Source of the DNA: Tetragenococcus osmophilus
GTDB lineage: Bacteria; Bacillota; Bacilli; Lactobacillales; Enterococcaceae
Reading direction: 5' to 3'
NCBI RefSeq assembly: GCF_003795125.1
Contig: NZ_CP027783.1
Coordinates: forward strand, 1,860,001-1,924,000
Length of the DNA stretch: 64,000 bases
Within the stretch, counting starts at the first letter, position 1; every line of letters starts with the position of its first letter. Below, piece by piece: positions 54,892-62,865 of the stretch. The translations under genes and the position numbers were made by a program. The notes under the pieces were generated by a model that was not told the origin of the DNA, searched no databases, and saw nothing but the letters and a program-made list of their open reading frames with translations.

Positions 54892-54929
54892 AACTCTACA
54901 AAGCCTTATTTAATAGTCTTTGTAGAGTT
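54892..54929 (+). terminator. Hairpin after rlmL, weak terminator
   Basis: AACTCTACAAAG / CTTTGTAGAGTT perfect stem, but no T-run follows. Confidence 0.4.
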
Positions 54930-54970
54930 GTATAAGGTTACTTAAATTGACTTTACGTCTATCCTTGCGT

Positions 54971-55345
54971 CTATTTTTTGTTTTTGTCTTTACTTTTCAT
55001 GTACTTATCAAACTCTGTTGCAATTTCTTGGTGGGAATCTCTAGTAGCATGAGTATAAACAGACAGTGTTGTCCTTATTGTTTTATGACCTAATCTTTCT
55101 TGAACTTTCTTTAAAGCACTAGAGGAACTACCCATTTCAAATAACAAACTACAATGAGTATGCCTTAAACCGTGTGGTGTTATTTCCTTTAAATTAAATT
55201 TAGCAGTGATGAGTTTCATTGCACGATAAGGATTTTTTAGCTGTAGTTGATTATTTGGTTTTTCATTAGAGAATATAGGTTGGTTTTTGTTTATGGTGTC
55301 ATGCCCATACCTGGAAGCCGACTTTTTTTGTACTTCTCTCCATTT
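54971..55345 (-). pseudogene. Tyrosine recombinase (integrase) remnant
   Basis: The minus strand encodes the C-terminal catalytic end of a phage-type integrase: ITPHGLRHTHCSLLFEMG (His-x-x-Arg), KKVQERLGHKTIRTTLSVYTHATRDSHQE (His and the nucleophilic Tyr). Only the second half of the catalytic domain remains; the first catalytic Arg region is missing. The frame stays open to about 55345, where a short stretch resembling an integrase N-terminus (WREVQKKSASRYGHDTINKNQP) appears to be joined to it, suggesting an internal deletion. It sits right after rlmL, so this may be an old phage or island integration site. Confidence 0.7.
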
Positions 55346-55483
55346 TTAACTGTTCAATTATTGTATCATCTAATAAAATATTTCTTTCCTCAGCATTTTT
55401 GTTCTTGGAAGTACTGTCTCATATTTTTTATATAAAAATGCACTATTATATTCATGATAGTTCACATTATTTGATATAAATTT

Positions 55484-55678
55484 TCATTTTCCTTTTTTAC
55501 TATCTAAGATAGAGCCGACAACAATACCAATTAGCATGCCAATCCCGGCACCTAATGCTATAGCAAATAATGCCAAGGTTGAAGACACCATTGCATTTAC
55601 TACAACGCCAATTCCTGCACCAAACAAGAGTCCAAAAGCAACTCCATAGGTCAAATATTTATGAGAGTCTTTGTCCAT
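55484..55678 (-). CDS. Small glycine-zipper membrane protein
   Basis: 64 residues. A hydrophilic start (MDKDSHKYLTYGV) is followed by two Gly/Ala-rich helices (FGLLFGAGIGVVVNAM and LALFAIALGAGIGMLIGIVVGSI) and a lysine tail. Glycine-zipper repeats (GxxxG, GAGIG twice) suggest helix packing in the membrane. No clear ribosome site is seen before the ATG at 55678, and an in-frame TTG lies five codons upstream. I do not know the function. It lies in the accessory zone between an integrase remnant and a decayed antitoxin. Confidence 0.5.
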   Translation of the reverse strand: MDKDSHKYLTYGVAFGLLFGAGIGVVVNAMVSSTLALFAIALGAGIGMLIGIVVGSILDSKKGK

Positions 55679-55693
55679 ATATAACACATTCAA

Positions 55694-56051
55694 TCTTAGC
55701 CTATTTATTTTAATTATAATATGCCTTTTAATTCATTGATCAAAATAGAATTTATCTAGGTCATACAAAAATACACTATTTAATATTAACAATTCTTACT
55801 TTTACAATATCTGATTGTAAAAACTATTATACCTATGAATTACTCATTTCTTATAAAAAATCAGCTTTTTCTTTTTTCTAGCCTTTTCCTTTTTATTTGC
55901 TTCATATGCAGATGTATAGATTAAATCTAAAAATAGCAACATTGTTGAGGATCATGTTATGGACTATAATTCGTTTCAGCTAAGCGTTGATTTAGAATTC
56001 TAACTATTGTATAAAGCTTAAATTATAGTATGCTAGTATTGAGGTGATTTC
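55694..56051. other. AT-rich intergenic region with no recognisable gene
   Basis: About 360 bp of very AT-rich sequence. I find no open frame with a ribosome site, no strong hairpin and no repeat. The last 50 bases hold a TATAGTATG-like -10 that may have served the decayed gene that follows. Confidence 0.6.
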
Positions 56052-56520
56052 ATGATTCAAAACAAATTAACTCAATTATTTGAAGAACACAATGGTATTT
56101 TAACGACGGAATTGGTAAATAAATATGGGGATAAACGATTCTACACTTAGAAAAGCTATGGACCGAAACGATATCCAAAAATATTGTCGAGGTGTTTATT
56201 TTTTGGACGCTCTTTATTTTGATGGCCTCTACATGCTGTAGTTGAAATATTCGAAAAGTGCTTTTTTACATGAGATAGCGGTTACGCTGCATTAGTTGGA
56301 CACTAACTATTCGCTAGTATTTCATGTATCGTTTCCTAGAAGGTATCATTTAGCCAACGTAAAGTGCAGAGTATCAAACTTTATTATGTTTCAATAAACA
56401 ACTTAATTGAGGAATATATTGATGTGGTAGATAGTTGAGATTCCAATTCGTTAACTGGATGTTTAATTTATGATAAATCATCATCGAACTTTTAAGCATA
56501 GTGGTAAAGAGTCAAGATAA
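56052..56520 (+). pseudogene. Decayed AbiEi-type antitoxin gene
   Basis: Starts MIQNKLTQLFEEHNGILTTELVNKYG, then a one-base gain in GGGG near 56130 shifts the frame; the next frame continues INDSTLRKAMDRNDIQKYCRGVYFL, the winged-helix start of AbiEi antitoxins of type IV toxin-antitoxin systems. After that, YSKSAFLHEIAVTLH, FPRRYHLANVK and a VVDS-like block follow the family order but are broken by at least five in-frame stops. GAGGTGATTTC precedes the ATG. No AbiEii toxin gene is seen downstream; the IS110 element begins where it would be expected. Confidence 0.7.
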
Positions 56521-56572
56521 AAAATGAATTTATTGTTACTCTACCACTAAAAAATAGGCGCACTGAACTAGG

Positions 56573-56600
56573 CCTATGCAAATCAAGCGTTTTCATAGGC
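56573..56600. repeat. Hairpin at the downstream end of the IS110 element
   Basis: GCCTATG...CATAGGC inverted repeat with a 14-nt loop. It may mark the element's right end or end the transposase transcript. Confidence 0.45.
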
Positions 56601-56633
56601 TGTTTCCCTAGCAATGCGCAAATAACTTTTTCG

Positions 56634-57884
56634 TTATTTTTCTATCACGCTCCTAGGTGGCGTATAGAGTTGGTGGTTCCGTAGTAGCGTATCCACCAAG
56701 CGCACAAATTTTCTTGCAGTTAAAACGAGGGCTCTTTTGTGTTGATGTTTCGGTGTTTCTTGATACTTTTTACGATAAAAGGCTTGATATTCGGGCAAAT
56801 GCCGACTGACAGAATTGGCAGCTTCAATTAAGTAGTAACGGAAATAGCGATTGCCTTTTTTCGTTAAGGGGGTGTTTTCAGCTTCATGACGTCCTGACTG
56901 ATGCTTGGGCCAAGTGAGCCCGGCATACTTAGCTAAACTGGTTTGATCAGGAAAACGTTCGATTTGACCAATTTCAGCTAACAAGCCAGCGGCGTAAACA
57001 GGGCCTACACCAGGAATACTGGTTAAACATTGGTATTCGGGCACCGTTTGGACGAGATCTTCAATCCCTTGGTCACAGTCTTTAACGGCTTTTTCCAAGG
57101 AACGAATTTCACGTACAAGGATACCTAAGATCATATCGATCGATTCGCTCACAACTTGATCGAGCCGGTAGGAACTACGGACGGCTCGTTGGATCGTTTT
57201 CGCTAACCCTTCGGGGTCTTTAAAGCGGCCGCGCCCTTTGGATTGGAGCCATTCGGCCAAGTCTTTCAAAGGCAGGTTCGCCAAATCGTCTAAGGACAAG
57301 TCTTGGGTGAAAAGATCCATGATGGCGGCACTGAAAACGGTCGTGGAACCTTCGGCTTCACGTAATTCCTTTTTTAGGGTATTGCATTTATACGAAAGAT
57401 TTTCGATAAAATGTTGTTTCACCTCCACTAATTGCCGCACGATTTGATATCGTGTACGAGTCAATCGTTGAAGGGCCATATATTTTTCTCCTTTGATAGG
57501 AGAATTCGTATAGCGTTGAATCCGCAAGTAATCGGCGATCATGAACGCATCGATCGGGTCGGTTTTATCCGCATCAAACATTTTCATATATTGTTTAATT
57601 CGATGCGGATTTTCAATGGTGGTAATGGCGTGAATGGCTTGAAGCTGTTCATCTTGGTGAAAATTTACCGCTGGATGATAGCTATACATGGAAGTAGATT
57701 CCATACCAATCACAATCTGGTCAAACGAATAGGTTTCGTGAAAGGAGAGAATCTGTTCTTTCAGCTCCCAGGCACCTTGGGTATCATTGCCATAGGTGTG
57801 ATTTAACAACACCACCATTTCATCGGTTAAATAACATGTATCTAGTTTTTCTGAGCTAACGTCTATACCTACAAATAATTTCAC
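56634..57884 (-). CDS. IS110-family transposase (DEDD recombinase)
   Basis: 416 residues, apparently intact. The N-terminal RuvC-like DEDD domain has FVGIDVSSEKLDTCYL (first Asp), VIGMESTSMYSYHPA (Glu) and MFDADKTDPIDAFMIADYLR (Asp pair). The C-terminal transposase-20 domain has LTSIPGVGPVYAAGLLAEIG, a helix-hairpin-helix, and NTPLTKKGNRYFRYYLIEAANS with the serine thought to attack DNA. AAGGAGGTCC precedes the ATG. The family uses a bridge RNA to pair donor and target. Confidence 0.93.
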   Translation of the reverse strand: MKLFVGIDVSSEKLDTCYLTDEMVVLLNHTYGNDTQGAWELKEQILSFHETYSFDQIVIGMESTSMYSYHPAVNFHQDEQLQAIHAITTIENPHRIKQYMKMFDADKTDPIDAFMIADYLRIQRYTNSPIKGEKYMALQRLTRTRYQIVRQLVEVKQHFIENLSYKCNTLKKELREAEGSTTVFSAAIMDLFTQDLSLDDLANLPLKDLAEWLQSKGRGRFKDPEGLAKTIQRAVRSSYRLDQVVSESIDMILGILVREIRSLEKAVKDCDQGIEDLVQTVPEYQCLTSIPGVGPVYAAGLLAEIGQIERFPDQTSLAKYAGLTWPKHQSGRHEAENTPLTKKGNRYFRYYLIEAANSVSRHLPEYQAFYRKKYQETPKHQHKRALVLTARKFVRLVDTLLRNHQLYTPPRSVIEK

Positions 57885-58200
57885 GGGAAGGACCTCCTTT
57901 CAAAAAAATTAGGAAAATGCTTCGATACTGTGGGCTTCCCAAGATACACGTTGTGTAATCACAACCTCGTTTACGAGAATATAATGACAAAGGGCAAGAG
58001 CTGCTTTTCCACCTTCTACTCAAGGTAGGCTTGTCCAAATGTCGAAACAGATAGTGTGTTGGTAATGATAACAACGGTCTGGGTTGCATGCTTAAACGCG
58101 TAGACAGAACTACAGGAGGAAATAGCACAATCCCATGTGGATCCTTTCCACTGACTATTATATCTCAGGAACCACACAATATCGAAACAAGATCCCAAAC
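57885..58200 (-). ncRNA. Candidate bridge RNA region of the IS110 element
   Basis: The 316-bp non-coding end before the transposase holds three tight hairpins: GTTGTG-TAAT-CACAAC (57950-57965), CTCGT-TT-ACGAG (57966-57977) and ACCTT...AAGGT (58011-58026). In IS110 elements this end is known to encode the bridge RNA. I did not fold it or identify the guide loops, so this is a candidate by position and structure. Confidence 0.5.
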
Positions 58201-58207
58201 GCCCTCC

Positions 58208-58269
58208 GCTCGTTCAAGAATCACGAGCTGCGCGGAGCTCCGCTCCTTGCCTTGGCGAGCAAAGCTCGC
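58208..58269. repeat. Cluster of three GC-rich hairpins
   Basis: GCTCGT...ACGAGC (58208-58228), the palindrome GCGGAGCTCCGC (58232-58243) and GCGAGC-AAA-GCTCGC (58255-58269) follow each other in about 60 bp. The GC content is far above the surroundings. No gene overlaps. The next 130 bases to the aldo/keto reductase contain nothing I recognise. Confidence 0.6.
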
Positions 58270-58400
58270 TTTAACAAAAGGGAAACATTGTGTTGCTTAA
58301 AGCTTTTATTGATGAATGTTATTTATTTTATTTTCAAAGAACCAGAATGTTTGCATCAGAGATGATGCTTATAAATATATTTTACGAGGAGGGACCGACA

Positions 58401-59408
58401 TTGGAAACACGAAAAATTAAGAGTTTAAATGTTTCGCCGATTGGGATGGGGTGTATGGGATTTTCCCATGGATACGGGCAAGTTCCGGAAAAAAGTTATA
58501 GTATTGAAGCTATCCGAAAAGCTTATCGCTTTGGATGTACTTTCTTTGATACAGCAGAAGTTTACGGAAAAGAAATGTTTCACCCTGGACATAATGAACA
58601 GCTGGTTGGAGAAGCAGTAGAACCATTTAGAGAAAATATTGTTTTAGCAACAAAATTTCATATTGATAAAGATGAAATTTCCGAGGGTATCGATTTATAT
58701 ACTGCTATTCGCAAACATTTAGATAATTCATTAAAAAATTTGAGAACGGATTATGTGGATCTTTACTATTTGCATAGGGTAAATGAGTTTATCTCAATTG
58801 AAGATATTGCTAAAGTAATGGGTCAACTTATTAATGAAGGATTGATTAAAGAGTGGGGGCTGTCGCAAGTTTCTGTAGAAACACTTTCCAAAGCACACAA
58901 GTTAACTCCAGTGGCAGCTGTTCAAAACTTATATTCAATGGTGGAACGTGATTGTGAAAAAGACATTTTTCCTTACTGTATTGAAAATGGAATTAGTGTT
59001 ATTCCATTTTCTCCTGTTGCAAGTGGATTCTTATCTGGGAAAGTAACTGATGAAACAAAATTTGAAGGTGACGACGTCCGCAAGTTTGTACCACAATTGT
59101 CTAAAGAAAATATTGATGCTAATCAACCAATATTGGATCTTCTTAGTAAGTTTGCTCAAGAAAAAAATGCAACCAACGCTCAAATATCGCTTGCTTGGAT
59201 GCTTCATAAGTACCCTAATGTTATCCCTATTCCAGGTTCAAAAAATCAGGAACGTATTTTAGAAAATCTTGCTTCATGGAATGTCAAACTAACTAGTAAA
59301 GAATTTAAAGCTATTGAATCTGAATTAAATCAAATCACAGTTTATGGGCACAGAGGTCATGTAGAATCACAACAAAAATCTTTTGGACAAAATTGGGAGA
59401 ATTCCTAA
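58401..59408 (+). CDS. Aldo/keto reductase
   Basis: 335-residue NAD(P)H-dependent oxidoreductase with a TIM barrel. Catalytic tetrad: Asp and Tyr in FFDTAEVYGKEMFH (about 50-60), Lys in IVLATKFHI (about 85), and His in DLYYLHRV (about 125). The cofactor end reads WMLHKYPNVIPIPGSKNQERILEN. It resembles the AKR13-like group. Start TTG at 58401 with GGAGGG about 6 nt upstream; the upstream in-frame sequence does not look coding. Substrate unknown. It lies in the accessory zone. Confidence 0.88.
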   Translation: METRKIKSLNVSPIGMGCMGFSHGYGQVPEKSYSIEAIRKAYRFGCTFFDTAEVYGKEMFHPGHNEQLVGEAVEPFRENIVLATKFHIDKDEISEGIDLYTAIRKHLDNSLKNLRTDYVDLYYLHRVNEFISIEDIAKVMGQLINEGLIKEWGLSQVSVETLSKAHKLTPVAAVQNLYSMVERDCEKDIFPYCIENGISVIPFSPVASGFLSGKVTDETKFEGDDVRKFVPQLSKENIDANQPILDLLSKFAQEKNATNAQISLAWMLHKYPNVIPIPGSKNQERILENLASWNVKLTSKEFKAIESELNQITVYGHRGHVESQQKSFGQNWENS

Positions 59409-59537
59409 GAATCGAATTCATTTAATTATGTTGCTTGTGATTATGTAGAACTGAAATCTTATATATGAACAGTTAGGTAATCTGAGCTTTTGATATAGTA
59501 ACTAGCAACATTATTTTTTTATCGGGAGTTGAGTATC

Positions 59538-60071
59538 GTGGATAGAAAAGAGTTTAAAGCTTCGTTGTCTAAAAGAATAAAAATTTTTCTTTTAGGACTT
59601 CCAATGTTCCTTGTATCTATCATTTTAGTTCTAGTTGCTTTAAATGTCTTTCAAGAAAGTCCTGCTGCGGTGAACACTTATATTTTTCGTTTGATTGTTC
59701 TTATTATTGGAGCCATAGGTTGTTTATTTTTTGGATATACTACTTTAGTTGTATTTATGTTTATTATTATGCAAAAACCTGCGCTTATGATTGACGATAA
59801 AGGTTTAACTGATAAAAGTTCTGGGATGAGTGCTGGTTTTATCCCTTATAATCAAATAAAAGTGGTATCGAATAGGTGCCCTTATATTGTTGTTCATTTA
59901 AAAGACCCGGAAGCTTTTTTAAACAAAGAACCTTTCTACAAGCGTAAGTATCGAAGAATAAATAAGAAATACGGTTATGATTATATTATGATTGATTTAG
60001 TAGAGTATGATAACCAAAAAATTCATGGTATTTGTAAGGAGATAAATCAAAGGGTCAAGTATACAAGATGA
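59538..60071 (+). CDS. STM3941-like membrane protein
   Basis: 177 residues with two membrane helices (about 15-35 and 50-76) and a C-terminal PH-like domain (ALMIDDKGLTDKSSGMSAGFIPYNQIKVVSNRCPYIVVHLKDPEAFLN), the layout of the STM3941 family of unknown function. I chose GTG at 59538, about 10 nt after GGGAG; a TTG at 59529 is too close to that site. A strong terminator follows. Isolated gene. Confidence 0.65.
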   Translation: MDRKEFKASLSKRIKIFLLGLPMFLVSIILVLVALNVFQESPAAVNTYIFRLIVLIIGAIGCLFFGYTTLVVFMFIIMQKPALMIDDKGLTDKSSGMSAGFIPYNQIKVVSNRCPYIVVHLKDPEAFLNKEPFYKRKYRRINKKYGYDYIMIDLVEYDNQKIHGICKEINQRVKYTR

Positions 60072-60083
60072 GTGATACTTCTT

Positions 60084-60118
60084 AAAAACAGGTCGTATGA
60101 ACCGACCTGTTTTTATTA
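60084..60118 (+). terminator. Terminator after the STM3941-like gene
   Basis: AAACAGGTCG / CGACCTGTTT hairpin with T-run. Confidence 0.85.
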
Positions 60119-60365
60119 TGTTTATTTTACATCAATATATTGGTCATGTTTTTTGAGAGTATTTTTTTTAAAATACGAAGATATGGGTATGAAAAATTTT
60201 TAGCTCGGTTATAATGTTAGTGAGGTTTCTAAAAACTTCCTCATTTTCGAGTTTTTTATAAAAATGTACTTTAATTTTGTTAAAAGGTTTTTTAAAATAG
60301 ACGGTGAAACAAAAAAGAAAAATCTGTAGCTATTTTATGACATGCAAAATATGGAGGTAAACGTA

Positions 60366-62068
60366 TTGGATGTACAACAAATTATATTTCAATTCATAGG
60401 AGGAATTGGGATTTTCTTATTTGGATTGAAATATATGGGAGATGGACTGCAAAGAGCTGCTGGAGATAATCTAAGAAGTATTTTAAATACATTTACTTCC
60501 ACTCCTTTAAGAGCTGTCTTAGCTGGAGCTACTGTCACTGCGCTTATCCAGAGTAGTACAGGCACAACGGTGCTTACTGTTGGGCTAGTTAGTGCGGGTT
60601 TTATGACTTTGACTCAAGCTATTGGTGTTATTATGGGTGCCAATATTGGCACAACCATTACAGCATTTATTATTGGTTTGAATATTAGTGATTATGCTCT
60701 TCCGATTATTGGAGTAGGGGCCTTATTCTTATTTTTCTTTAAAAACCAATTAATCGCTAGTATTGGGCAAATTATTTTTGGCTTTGGTGCTTTATTTTAT
60801 GGTTTAGATTTAATGGGGAATGGGCTTGAACCATTACAAAATCTCCAGATATTTAGCGACTTAATGATTCGATTATCTGACAGTCCATTTTTAGGAATTA
60901 TTAGTGGTTCGGTTATGACGTTTATTTTACAAAGTTCCTCTGCTACCACAGGGATTTTACAGCAACTATTTGCCCAAGGGGCTATGTCCATCGAAGCTGC
61001 TTTGCCGATCCTTTTTGGTACAAATATAGGAACAACATTTACATCAGTTCTTGCCGCAATGGGCGCCAGCCTTGCTGCAAAAAGAACGGCGGTAGCTCAT
61101 GTTATTTTTAATGTATTAGGAACTATTCTTGCTATGATACTTTTTGCTCCTTTTACTAGAGTTTTAAGTATGCTTACTAGTACTTTTAGTTTAAATCCTG
61201 AGTTGGAGATCGCTTTTGCTCATGGTGTCTTTAATTTATTGTCTGTCTCTGTCCTGATTTGGTTTACACCTCAATTGGCTAAACTTGTAAGCAGGATTGT
61301 CCCAGGTGAAGAAGACACGATTGAAATGTATGAGCCTAATTTAGATTACTCCTTGATTCAAAGGTCACCAGCTTTTGCATTAGACCAAGCTAAACACGAA
61401 ATCGTTCAGCTAGGACAATTTGTGTTGGAAGAGTATAATACAATGTTTGGCTATTATCTTAATCAAGATAAAAAGAGTTATGATCACGTGCTTAAAATTG
61501 AAGATGTTGTAGATCGTATAGATATTCAAATTACAGAGTACTTGATGTACATTTCAGTAGAGGATTTACCTGTGAGAAGTTCTAATGAACATGCACAAAT
61601 GGGCGAATAGGAAAGTATTTAGAACGTATAGGAGATCATACTGAAAACATCTTAAAAAATATCGAAGAAGTAAACGCTGCTGAGAAAATACAGAAAAGAA
61701 ATGGAAATGGCGCAGATGAGAATGTGTTGTACAATGAAGACTTAATTGAATTATTTAATTTAGTTAAACAAAATATCGAAGAAGCTGTACAAGCTTATGC
61801 AGAAGATAGCCATTCTATTGCTGGAAAAGTTATTAAACGAGAAAAAGATGTTAATAGTCTGGAAGAAAGTATTCGAAGGACTTATATTTCTAATTTGAAT
61901 AAAGGTATTGGGAAGCCATCAGATGGGATTTTATTTGTGGATATTGTTTCTAATTTAGAACGTATATCTGATCATTCGGTTAAAATTGCTAAGCATAGCT
62001 TAGGAATAAGATATCCTTTCTCCAAACAAGTATTGAATACAAAAGGGGAAGGATTTGTAAAGATATAG
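60366..62068 (+). pseudogene. Na/Pi cotransporter family protein, frameshifted
   Basis: A NptA-like phosphate transporter. The first frame has two inverted repeats of the Na/Pi motif: LAGATVTALIQSSTGTTVLTVGLV and FILQSSSATTGILQQL, with GANIGTT and GTNIGTT loops and about eight helices, then the start of a PhoU-like domain. It stops at 61610 (HAQMGE). The -1 frame continues at once with IGKYLERIGDHTENILKNIEEV and SNLERISDHSVKIAKHSLG, the rest of the PhoU-like domain, to 62068. A single-base change near 61600 would restore one protein of about 567 residues. Start TTG at 60366 follows GGAGG. The channel part may still be made. Confidence 0.85.
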
Positions 62069-62102
62069 TTTAAAGGTAAGGTTCGCTAAGTATATAGTTT
62101 GC

Positions 62103-62152
62103 ACTCTCTTTAAGATAGACTTTTGAAAGCCGATTTTAAAGAGAGTTTTTTT
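62103..62152 (+). terminator. Terminator after the Na/Pi transporter
   Basis: ACTCTCTTTAA...TTTAAAGAGAGT inverted repeat followed by a run of seven T. Confidence 0.8.
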
Positions 62153-62240
62153 ATAAAAAGATTCAATCGGAGAATGATTTCTTTATTATCTCACTGTTTT
62201 GAAGTAATGATAGTCATATTGAAAAGGGAGGGGATACTTT

Positions 62241-62789
62241 ATGGTTGAAAGTAATAATGCATTAATAGATAATATTAAATTTCAGTTTAATATTTCTAAG
62301 AAACTTCTTGATTATCATCTTTCATCATTAAGCCAAGAAGAATATTTATGGCGTTCACCCAACTGTGGACTGTATATCCAAGAAATAGATGGTAAGTGGT
62401 ATGCTAATTTTCCTGAAGAAGAAACGTATGATATGGGAACGCCCAGTATTGCTTGGACGTTATGGCATGTAACATTCTGGTGGGAAATGGTGTTTAATCA
62501 TTCTTTTGGTGATGGCACACTAACAAAAGAGCAGATAAATGTTCATAAAGATATAGAATCGGTCAAAGGAAATATTCATTCTCTAATAGAAAGATGGCAG
62601 AAAACTTTATGCAGTATAACGGAAGAAGAACTATATAGTAAATGTTATAGTAAGTTTCCGTTTAATAATGAAGTGGAATTTCATAAATTAGCTTCTTGGT
62701 TAAACCTTGAATTAATGAAAAATGCTTCTGAAATTGGTTATGTTCGATTTGAATATGCGTCATTTTCGAACAGGGAAAATGATAGGTAA
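62241..62789 (+). CDS. DinB-fold protein
   Basis: 182-residue four-helix-bundle protein of the DinB/YfiT superfamily. SIAWTLWHVTFWWEMVFNH carries the conserved His of helix 2-3 metal site, and the end WLNLELMKNASEIGYVRFEYA is a frequent family closing. Members bind a divalent metal and often act as thiol transferases; this one's substrate is unknown. AGGGAGGGG precedes the ATG. It is the last gene before the second IS1380 copy. Confidence 0.78.
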   Translation: MVESNNALIDNIKFQFNISKKLLDYHLSSLSQEEYLWRSPNCGLYIQEIDGKWYANFPEEETYDMGTPSIAWTLWHVTFWWEMVFNHSFGDGTLTKEQINVHKDIESVKGNIHSLIERWQKTLCSITEEELYSKCYSKFPFNNEVEFHKLASWLNLELMKNASEIGYVRFEYASFSNRENDR

Positions 62790-62865
62790 ATATATGCAAG
62801 TAAGAAGTTTATCACTTATAGAATCATGAATTTGAAATTTTATAAATATATGAAAAGAGGATTAT

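Larger units (their letters stand above)
56573..58200 (-). mobile_element. IS110-family insertion sequence (borders approximate)
   Basis: About 1.6 kb with one transposase on the minus strand. This family usually lacks terminal inverted repeats and target duplications, so the borders cannot be fixed from one copy; I place them by the end of AbiEi similarity on one side and a change to GC-rich hairpins on the other. The 5' non-coding end, over 300 bp, is long and structured. Confidence 0.6.

Noticed and set aside
57432-57806. A 124-codon rightward frame inside the IS110 transposase gene
   Set aside because: It is a shadow of the transposase frame, without a ribosome site or recognisable domain.
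58088-58365. Short overlapping frames in the IS110 leader and hairpin cluster
   Set aside because: They run through hairpins, differ in frame, and have no protein features; the region looks non-coding.
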